Under the pieces are notes generated by a model. It was not told the origin of the DNA and did no database searches. It saw only the letters and a list, made by a program, of their open reading frames with translations. A stretch of 64,000 nt of DNA from Vanrija pseudolonga (Eukaryota > Basidiomycota > Tremellomycetes > Trichosporonales > Trichosporonaceae), in assembly GCF_020906515.1 (NCBI RefSeq), contig NC_085853.1, positions 2,356,001 through 2,420,000 on the forward strand. Reading direction: 5' to 3'. A program made the translations under genes and the position numbers. Positions 55,885 to 64,000 of this stretch are shown here, piece after piece (positions within the stretch are counted from its first letter, which is position 1; each line of letters begins with the position of its first letter).

Positions 55885-57209
55885 GATGCCCTCGCTCGAT
55901 TGATTCACACTACGGCTGCGGCGAGGCGAGGCAGGTCGCGGCCTCGTTCTTATAGCCACGACGACTATGCCACGAAAAGGCCGAGTGGCATGGGTCCGGC
56001 CGTCGGCTGCCTGTGTCCCGCCAGAGCACACCCGCCACTGTCAGTCTGACTCAGCGCGATTCGCTGCTCGCACACGTCCGCGGATCCTCCGTGTCGCTCA
56101 GCGTCGGGATCGAGCCGCCTAAACGTCCATGAGGGTCGTTGGGAAAAGTCTAGTCGGAGAGACTTTGGTCCGGAGCGCTGGAGTCGGGCCGGACAATGGC
56201 GATAGGCAGGGAGTGGGCCGTGGGCGTGCTGCCGATCGCATGCGACGGTCCTCGGTCGGCCTTGGCATCGTCGGCCACCTTACACAGCCAGCCTGCACGA
56301 CTGTGCCGTACACACACCCATGTCACTGGTCATGTTGTTGAGGCGCGGACGTACGACGCGCGCCTGATCCGTTGGCCAACCAGGGCAGGGGATGGTGGGT
56401 ATCTAGTTGTTCGGGCAGCAGTGTCCTCGTGACCACCACTGTGACGACGGGCAGAGTGAGTTTATAAAAGCGAACAAACTGGTCGTGCAGGGCTCCTTCT
56501 TCACTTCTGCCCATCTCTTCTGCTCATCTTGATCGATGTCTGCACTGCTCTCGGCGTCAACGACGCTCTGCATCGATCGCTGGGGTGCTTCGTTCAGCGC
56601 CCGCCGCCCCGAGGCTGTGGCTGGCATGCCATCGCCCCAGCCTTCCCGCCGCCTCGCCTTGCCTCGCCACTCCACCTGCATCCACGTTGACTAACTACTG
56701 CCTCGCTGACCTGTACTGCCTTGCTTCACGCACAGCACGACAGCCGCCAGTCCGGCTCCTGCGTCGCCACCGACGCCGCCTCCGACGAACACGGCACGGC
56801 ATGCAGCAGCAGCGCTAGCTTGGCCGCGCCAACTGCGCAGCCCAACGCGTCCCGCTCCACTGCACTCCACGCCATACCGTCCCACGCCGTTCCCACGACT
56901 AAGGCGGCCTACTCGACAGTCGACATCCTTACATTCTATTACCCTCGGTAGGGGCTATGACGGCTGCGTCACAATGGTATGTACAGGCTCTATAATGTGA
57001 AAGTGTCCGTGTATGTGCCGCTGCTACTGCTGGCTGCTGGCTGCTGCCGCTGCGGCGGCGCTGCGCGCAGGGCACTGGGGGTGGGTGGGAGGGGGTCATG
57101 TCTCCGGTGGGCACATCCGCGCATTAGGCTCGCCGCACATCTTGGTGCGGCGACTAGTCTAGTAGGGGGGGGGGGGGGGAGGGGTGGTTCTGCTGCGCTG
57201 CCGCAGGGG
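55885..57209. other. Intergenic, no supported gene
   Basis: 1.3 kb. An open frame at 56722-56951 ends in an ordered-looking stretch but has no ATG or recognised motif. A 15-bp G tract lies at 57165-57179. Confidence 0.5.
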
Positions 57210-57901
57210 TTACCTGCGCTGCTGGAAGACGGCCTGGCCGCCGGCATCCGACGCGCGAACACACTCGCGCTTGTCGCCGCTGACAGTGTACCCAGGCATG
57301 CACGAGAAGACGGTGCACACGCCCTTCTCGCAGCCCGTTGCGCGCGTGTTGGCGATGGTCGAGCAGTCTTGTCTGTGCAATGTGTCAGTGATCCGATCAT
57401 GGGAGTGCGTGCGCCATGCACAGTGACTCACCCCTGACCGAGCGCGAGGCACCCGCCGCACTGGTTGAGTTCTGAATCCAGCTCGAGGCACTCAAAGCCG
57501 ACCTTGAACCAGTCGCCGAGGGACGAGAGCTGCGCGTCGAGCTTGGTCGCATACTCTGGCAGCGCGACGCCGTCGGGGCCGGCAGGGAAGCCCTCGGCAG
57601 GGACGGGGCAGGCGACGGCGCCGCCGGGACACAGGAAGGACGAGTAGTCCTTCTTGACGAGGATGTCCGACTTCTTTGACCGTCTCCGCTGGCCCATGCG
57701 CTTGGATGCCTGCGGGGCACGGGGCTGGAGCTTTGATGGCGCGTCGAGCGGGGCAGGGGCGACGGGCTTGGGGGCCGGCACGGGAGCCTTGGCCGCGGTC
57801 GCTGGTGCGCCGGCTGCGCCGCGGCGGTGGCCGGGCTGGATGAAGAAGCCGAACGAGGGGGTCGCGGCGAGGACGAGAAGGGCGAAGGGAGTGAAGCGCA
57901 T
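57210..57901 (-). CDS. CPL1-like secreted cysteine-rich protein
   Basis: Exons 57432-57901 and 57210-57372 encode 210 residues. MRFTPFALLVLAATPSFG is a signal peptide. A Pro/Ala-rich and basic region follows (to about residue 85), then the CPL1-like domain: FLCPGGAVACPVPAEG, GFECLELDSELNQCGGC, and after the intron DCSTIA-CEKGVCTVFSCMPG and SGDKREC, with about ten cysteines. The family is named after Cryptococcus neoformans Cpl1, a secreted factor required for normal capsule and shown to act on host macrophages; the same domain occurs in many saprophytic basidiomycetes, so no pathogenic role should be read from it. The acceptor ACAG restores Gly-Gln-Asp-Cys in frame. The gene stands alone, with a TTATAA box about 65 bp upstream. 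Confidence 0.9.
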
Positions 57902-57966
57902 GGTGACGGTTGTGGTGGGGGTGGCGAGAGGTTGGAGGAGAGGAGGGGACGGGTGGTCGGGGGTGA

Positions 57967-57973
57967 TTATAAC
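57967..57973 (-). promoter_or_regulatory. TATA-like box of the CPL1-like gene
   Basis: GTTATAA on the minus strand, about 65 bp before the ATG. Confidence 0.4.
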
Positions 57974-60452
57974 GCGACGAGAGCGCGCGGCAGTGTAAAC
58001 GAGTGACGATGGGGGCACGAAGAGGCGATGAGGGACAGTGTTGTGTCGATGCACAAGACTTTACGGGCGGCGCAGAACAACACACGCGAGGCGTCAACTG
58101 GGTGAACAATGGGCGGCGCCTGTCTTTGTGGTTGCGACTGGGGATTGGGCCAAGCGAGTCGGGCTCAACCAGAAGTCTTGTCGGACAAGTCGTCTGGGCT
58201 GGGTGTTTGAAGTGCTGCCTATTCAATGGCTTGCAGTAGGAACCCTGTGGTTGTCGAGTACTGCGGCGCGCCTGGCTGGCGGTGGTGGCGTCTGGCAGGG
58301 GGAGATGCTGTTGGGCAAAGCTGCAGACGGGCGGTGTTTGGTGTTTGGCTGCGCGGCGCGTCTTGTGGACGATGACAGCTGGCTGGGGCGGGGGCGAGGA
58401 TGAGGGCGGTGACAAGTGGTGGGAATCGAAGCAGTGCGCTCTGCGGCGCGTCTAGTCTATGTATGTGTGTCTATGGCAGTGTGCAGTAGCAGATAAACGT
58501 GCTTCCTGCTCTTCATCGAGTCTAGTGGGTTTAATAATGCGCGCGCAAAAGAGACACCCATGCAGCTTGGAAAACGGTCGCGGTGGGTGGGGAGCTGACG
58601 AGGTTGTTCCCAAACGCCACCTACACGCCACGGCAGGAATGGCGACTGGATGCTAAAAGCTGCTCTGCTCCTGCAATCCTGCCCTCTTGTCAGTCTAGCG
58701 TCACCTCGTCAGGGACTTGTTTATTGTCCCTATCGTAAGCAGCAAACCACTTGCCGGCGGCGGCAGGCGCGTGGGTGCAGGCAGCCAGCGACAAGCAGTG
58801 CTAACTACTTGCCAGGGCCTCGAGACACACCACGGTCCTAAGGCACTATTTAGCATACGATAAGGGGTCGCACCGATTCGCCTCTTTCGACCCTTTGGAT
58901 AAGCCCCTCAAACTCTGTTGGCGCCTGCGTCCTGGGATCCTGCGCCGCGCAGCAGCCCACAAGACTAGCAGCAGAGTGAGGGCAAGCATGTCGGCCGTAG
59001 CCTCAAATGGCGTCAGCCATGGCTGCCGTCACGACCAAGAGCCAAGACGGCGACAGCGGCGAGCAACCAAGTCGAGCCCACTGACTGTTTATGGCAAACA
59101 TCCTTGTTGTCGTAGTGGGGCTTGCTTGCTTTGCCCGCCTGGCACCCACCCACCTACTCACCCACCATAACCAGCCATGCATGTCTCACGCTACCTGCTT
59201 GCCACCGCATCCCACGGCCATGTCGTACCGTGCCGAGAGTGCGGGTGTCGCTGGGCGGCGATAGTGGCCATGTTGCGCAGCCGCAGCCTACGCGATAAGA
59301 CGTGCAAGCCAGCCTGAATGCAGCCCATACCGCTGTAGGAGCAGCGGCCAGGACGAAAAAAAGGACGACGCGAAACGCGCAGAGGCAGACGCGGCGTGAC
59401 ATGCCGCCGCCGCTGCGGACCAAAACATGCAAAACCATTTTGACGCTGGCTCGAACATTCCGTGCGTGCGAGCGACCCAGTTGTCGAGCTGCCCACCCCT
59501 AAAATTTGGCAAAGAGGACGTCAAACAAGACGTCGGTGGCGCCGGGATTGCGGCAACGGCGGCGTATTGGCTGCTGACAAGCTCTGCTGCGTCGAGTATG
59601 CCCACTTTTGGGTCCCCTCCCGCCCTGAGATCCTGCCTGATTCCTGGTCTATCGAGCCTCGCACTGAGCTTGTTTCGGGTCAGAGTCGTCGTCGTACTCG
59701 GCAACAAGCATGAATCGGATCGGGCAGTAGCAGATGCGACAAGCTGTGTGTGTGCCTCTGCAGTTGTGCTGCTGCAGTCTGTCCGTACCTCGCTCCTGCG
59801 TCAATTTACGTCTGTTACGGCGCATTGACGGCCAGGACCCCGTCACCCACGGCGACCCCCGCGACCCCCGTCGCCAGGTCGCACGTTTCAACGTACAAGA
59901 ACAGTCCGCTGTTAATCGCCGCGCCCACCGCCGCCGCCGTGGTTACAGCCGCCAAAACACTCGCTCGCGAAGACCGCAGCCCAGCGGCGGACACATTCGC
60001 CCGTCACCAGCCCGCAGCCCGCTGTCACCAGTGCCTCACTACAGGCCGGGACGCACGGCAACCTTCCGACTGACAGCCACTTGCTGCCGCCGAATGGGCC
60101 CAGCTCAAACACTAGGCTTGCCGCGACCAAGCAAGTGTGTTCGGAGCCTTCGGAGCCTTCGTTGGCTGATTGCTTGACAACCCACCCGCCCATACGTTAT
60201 GCTTGGGGGGTTTTAATCGTGCTAGTACACGGCGCGAACACGTCATTCGCCCAGCGACACTGCTCTCACCCCACCCAACCTTATGCTCTCTAGGGTCCAA
60301 TCCGCACTAGCAGCGATCGCCTCAGTCCAGCGCTGGTCGAATGGACGACTACGCTACTGCCACCCCCTGCACTTGTAGGTTGTAGACGGGGTCTGACGTC
60401 GGCCGCAATCGACCGTTCGATCGCCCACGTGTGTGCAGCGTGGTCGTTGCAT

Positions 60453-60555
60453 TCAGCCTCTGACATCTGACGCGTCTGACATCTAACGCGTCTCTGACAT
60501 GGGACGCGTCTCTAACATCTGACGCGTCTCCGGCATCTGACGCGTCTGATCGGTC
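60453..60555. repeat. 18-bp minisatellite with five ACGCGT sites
   Basis: Imperfect units of CATCTGACGCGTCTCTGA type. ACGCGT occurs at 60470, 60486, 60504, 60522 and 60540, that is every 16-18 bp. ACGCGT is also the core of the MluI cell-cycle box bound by MBF-type factors. Confidence 0.75.
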
Positions 60556-61567
60556 TGATCCACACACAGCCATGGGGCGGCGGCCTTTGCGATATCTGAA
60601 TGGACCGGCGCGGTTCAAGGCACCGAGGACGCGTCGCGTCGTAAGCTCTGCTGTCACCGATGATGAGCAGGGAGAGGGCGAATGGTGACGCGAGGACGCG
60701 TACATTGCTTGAGAGCGAGCCACCATTGTCACACTGCCCGTTCGTGATGCGTACTGACCCCCCCCCCCCCCATACGCCCTTACGATGGGAAGGACGTGAT
60801 GAATCGAGTTGGGGAGTGTCGAGACGAGGCTCAGCAGGCGCAAGCACCCGGGCGACTCTCCCGAGATAGCGTCGCCTCTACGGCGAGCGCGTGTTAGTGG
60901 GGACCGGTTGGGCCGGTCGTCGTAGTAGCGCTCGCGAGAGTCTTGGTCGCAGCGCGGACTGGGGTGGCCACCGGCGCATGTGGTTTTCGCTGTCGTCTCG
61001 TCTCCGAGCTCGACGGGCTCCGTGTCAAACGCCACTGACAGCGTGCACGTCACGAGCGTCTTAGCCGATCGTGGTAAGATGCCTTTTGGGTATGTTGGCG
61101 CCGCGGTCTTATGCGCTGGCTCACACTCCGTTCCACTCCTACCCACCTGCACGTGCAGTACCCTGCGCGCCCGCCCACCCACCCCTACGGGCTTCACATG
61201 AGAATGGAAGCCAACACCCACCCGTCCACCGAGCAGTCTCTGCACTCGTCCATCTCACTACCACTATGTACCATTCACGCCATCTCGTCTGGGAGGCACG
61301 GTCGTTGGCGTCTGCAAGGGTAACGCCATGATATGACTGCGGAAGTAACGCCACAGATGGTGTTGGGGCAGGGCCCCAAAGGTGTACATAGGTAGCATCC
61401 AAGATTGTACTCCAACTGGTTGGTATCGCAAAGATGTACCGGGTTTCACGAAACAACCGCGGCCCAAAAGGGCCAAAGCATCCGGCCCCACTGGATATCC
61501 CCAGTGGAGCGAATGATAAGTGGTCACCACAGCCAGCTGAGTGCGCCACGTGCCCCATGCCAGCTCA

Positions 61568-62439
61568 TCACACCAAGACAGATATGAGTCCGACGCAAAC
61601 ACCTACGCCTACACCGGCCAGAGTCCCAAAGGAAGGCAGAATGGGCAGGGAGCCCGACTTTGGAGTCGGAGTTGGTGCCGGCGGAACTACCGTCTGGTTG
61701 TTGGGGCCCTTTGGCAGATTCGGGTCCACTGTTGTGGTGTTGCGAACCTCAAATAGGTCGGAGACAACAATAGCTGGGGCATGTCAGTTCAATCACGGAT
61801 CACAGGTCTCACGAGCATCTGCAACCCGATTGCCGCCCACCATGAGGTAAATGGTGATGAAGTATCCACTGCCGGGGTGGAGGCCATACTCCTCTGTCCA
61901 GTTGAGGTATGAATGTGGGGAAATATCCCAGGGGTGCCAGTATTGATCCGCCGGCCAGTCTTTGTTGGTTGCTGGGGTGTAGTTGTTTGGCTGCGCGCGA
62001 GCTGTGCTTCTGGTTAGCGGCCTGGCCACACACCCAGTCGGTGGCTTTGTTGGGAGTAAGGAATATCCGCACTCCCAATAGCCAGTCGCCACGTACGGTT
62101 ATCCCAGGCATCAATCATGGAGCCCATGCGTATGGTCGAATCGTTTACATTACTGAGAGCCATGAACAACCCGTATTGCTGCTGTGTGCTGTTCGCAATG
62201 GTGAAAATCACCGGCCAGTCTGGAACGAACGGGAATGACCCTTGCAACAGTGTGAGTGCCCGCGCGTCTTGTGACTCACAGTAATCGCCAGCCTTCGGGT
62301 AGATGACGGTCAAGTTCGGCGAGTTGAGGACCCCCGGGTACGGTGTACCAGTTGAATTGGAGTGAGTTGGGCTAGTCGAATTGGTTTGAGCCCAGACTGT
62401 GGCCGAGAAGAGGGCGAGTATGATCGGCAAGAAACGCAT
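61568..62439 (-). CDS. Secreted glycoprotein with C-terminal hydrophobic anchor
   Basis: Exons 62034-62439, 61813-62001 and 61568-61773 encode 266 residues. MRFLPIILALFSATVWAQ is a signal peptide. The next part is Asn/Ser/Thr rich with many N-glycosylation sequons (TNSTSPTHSNSTG, NLT, NST, NDST, NRT, NWT). The ordered domain includes YPKAGDYCESQ, then FTIANSTQQQYGLFMAL, GSMIDAWDNRTWRLAIG and YFITIYLMVGGN. A Pro/Thr-rich stalk (PPAPTPTPKSG) precedes a final hydrophobic segment, FGTLAGVGVGVCVGLISVLV, at the very C-terminus, which fits either a GPI-attachment signal or a single span. I do not recognise a named family; cell-surface or wall location is inferred. Introns are only 32 and 39 nt. Confidence 0.8.
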
Positions 62440-63739
62440 GGTGGGAGCCGCGGTGAACAGGAGGGCGGGAGGGCAGGTTGGGGAGCAAACACAACACCTC
62501 GCCCCCGAGCTATTTAGGCAAGACGCGGACGACCGTTGTCATGGTATCTTGCATCTTGTGACCACCAGCAAGACCAGACTACTCGGTGCCTGTTGTGGAC
62601 AATATCACATTCTGTGGGGCCTCGGCTGCTGCAACACATGGTGTTGAAAGTTGAAACGCACGCGTGAGCATGGATGCCGTACTGTGGCAGTGCCGTGCCA
62701 CCACCTCAGTGCCTTGTTATCGCGACGTTTGATCTATTGTTAGATCGCGTCGTACTCCATACTCGATCTGGCCAAGCTGTATCAAACAAAAACTGGATAC
62801 CTTCAAACCCGGCCTTCACTTTCGGTCCAGGTCACCAAGGACCGCAACGCGTCGCACATCACACCACCCGAGAGGTCCCAAGTCTCTCGAATGTGTCAAC
62901 AGCGAAACAGTAGTCCGGTGAGGCACATTCAAACACTTTAGGCCCTTGTGGAGCCGAAGGGGCTGCGACAACCTCCACATCCACCACGGAGTGCCTCTCA
63001 GACCCAGTCACGCCCGTTGGCTATTTCCGGACGGCCACGGACTTCTTACCCGACTTGAACTCTCTGCCTCGACGGGCCACCGGTCTCTGGGCCTCTGACA
63101 CGCTGACGCCCGAGGTCATACAGGTGTTTCCGATTGATCGCCATCCGGTCGGCTGGCGTCGCATCGCCCCCCGGCTGAATGACAAGGGGCCACGACGTTG
63201 CGATCCTCCGAAGCCCGATGGCAGCCGTATCCGCTGAGGTCAGCTGAGGGATCGTGCTCGCTACTTGTGCCATTCTGCTACAGCTGACAAACATCTTTCT
63301 TGACGACAGGTCACAAACCTCTTTCTTGGCTACTGCTAACAAACATCTTTCTTGACGACGGGAGGGGTTGCTGTGTCGCGCTACGTATTCGCGTCTTGAG
63401 GGACATCGTCCGCGACCGAGGCGCACTGACGAGGTGCGCGCTTCTCCTCCGTCACCTCCAACAGAAGGAACAGCTCTCTCCTTTGTTGGCGTCAATCTGG
63501 AACGTGTAACGGCGTGGACACAAACATGGCTCTTGACGACCAGGGGATCGCGGCATGGCTTCCCGGGCTCACTGACCAGCCGCGGGGATAGGCAAGACCT
63601 TCACCACGACGGGGCCACAGAGGGGGTGACGAGGGAGACGTTATTGTCACAAGAAGGTATAAATGCAGGTCCACCGTGGAGGCATCTCACTCTCTTCAAG
63701 CCTTCCGTCGCCTCTCCCTGCTCAACATTATCCATTCTC
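62440..63739. other. Intergenic, weak coding-like patch and short direct repeat
   Basis: An open frame around 62943-63237 has an ordered-looking C-terminal half but no clear start or splice signals. A CAAACATCTTTCTTGACGAC sequence occurs twice, at 63288 and 63340. The right end is the promoter of the last gene. Confidence 0.4.
63658..63663 (+). promoter_or_regulatory. TATA box of the last gene
   Basis: TATAAA, 82 bp before the ATG at 63740. Confidence 0.6.
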
Positions 63740-64000
63740 ATGCTTTTCTACAAGCTCTTCACCGCCGCCGTTGTGGCCTCTATGGCGATGGGAAACCCCC
63801 TCCCGGTATGTTCACCAACTGCCACATTGCCACCAACATGGCTGACTCGATAGAATCCAAAGGCTCCCAAAGCCGGTCACGACGGCGGAGGAAACAATAA
63901 TGGCCACACCCAGGCTCCTGCCGACAACCAGGGTGGACAGCCTGCTACCAAGACGCATTCTGAGGCAGCCGCCGAATCATCCTCGGATGGCCTCGATCTA
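63740..64000 (+). CDS. Secreted protein, 5' part only
   Basis: Exon 1 is 63740-63805, then a 48-nt GTATGT...ATAG intron and exon 2 from 63854, open to the right edge; 71 residues are visible. MLFYKLFTAAVVASMAMG is a signal peptide, followed by NPLPNPKAPKAGHDGG and a polar, Gly/Asn/Gln- then Ser-rich sequence (GGGNNNGHTQAPADNQGG). No cysteines or domain are visible yet. It is probably a secreted or wall protein; the rest lies outside the window. The TATA box 82 bp upstream supports this start. Confidence 0.7.

Larger units (their letters stand above)
57902..61567. other. Longest gene-poor stretch, with minisatellite
   Basis: No supported gene in 3.7 kb. It contains an 18-bp minisatellite (60453-60555), a 13-bp C tract (60759-60771) and several open frames, the longest 298 codons on the minus strand (60349-61245), which is partly made by the minisatellite and lacks any motif. 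Confidence 0.5.

Noticed and set aside
56722-56951. Open frame ending in an ordered-looking Tyr/Thr-rich stretch
   Set aside because: No ATG, and the stretch that hints at block 1 of the KLE family lacks blocks 2 and 3 downstream.
60349-61245. 298-codon minus-strand open frame
   Set aside because: Part of it is the translated 18-bp minisatellite, it has no recognisable motif, and no splice or promoter signals support it.
1-64000. tRNA, rRNA, CRISPR, transposons and virus-like elements
   Set aside because: I looked for B-box-like GGTTCGA stretches, terminal repeats, transposase or reverse-transcriptase motifs and regular spacer arrays and found none that stood up.

Overview
The window looks like nuclear DNA of a GC-rich basidiomycete yeast. 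Tremellomycetes, probably Trichosporonales, is my best guess; it is inferred from style, not from a marker gene. Genes are cut by many short introns (mostly 35-100 nt) with GTGAGT-like donors and CTAAC-type branch points. One gene encodes a CPL1-like secreted protein, a family best known from Cryptococcus. I see no tRNA, rRNA, CRISPR, transposon or virus-like element.

The dominant feature is a dispersed array of 17 small paralogous genes, which I call the KLE family after a K-L-x-x-L-E box. KLE-1 to KLE-5 lie on the minus strand (positions 1-20836), KLE-6 to KLE-15 on the plus strand (22408-53413), and KLE-16 and KLE-17 on the minus strand (54208-55884). Each encodes about 130-290 residues. 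The core of about 85 residues has three blocks: (1) D-V-L-x-A-L followed by D-P; (2) Y-x-x-x-V-x-x-x-Y-x-x-x-K, then K-L-x-x-L-E-R; (3) F-x-x-V-R ending in L-P-x-S. Block 1 is usually closed by a 77-80 nt exon, block 2 is usually exactly one 100-nt exon, and block 3 opens the last exon. The tail is variable and proline rich; 11 of the 16 visible tails carry one to three PPxY motifs, the classic ligand of WW domains. I recognise no known domain in the core, and this is the best candidate for an undescribed system here.

Between and beside the KLE genes, from left to right, are: a short-chain reductase similar to Ayr1 (5271-6296); a divergent maltose-utilisation pair made of an MFS alpha-glucoside permease and a GH13 alpha-glucosidase (6953-12286); a secreted cysteine-rich protein (16951-17397); a tiny gene with a 6-nt first exon that creates an MGC N-terminus (23486-23744); a proline-rich Met-Gly protein (24429-24878); a tandem pair of proline-rich paralogues starting MVWVQ (25688-28635); an NmrA-like protein (29610-30740); an aldo-keto reductase (31781-33083); the CPL1-like protein (57210-57901); a secreted glycoprotein with a hydrophobic C-terminus (61568-62439); and the start of a secreted protein that runs off the right edge (63740-64000).

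The core reads as an accessory, locally duplicating region. Single-copy metabolic genes are embedded in it, intergenic gaps are long (1-3.6 kb) and carry microsatellites, minisatellites, homopolymer tracts and repeated TGCATGCA elements. All exon models come from reading splice signals and frame by eye; none is backed by transcripts.
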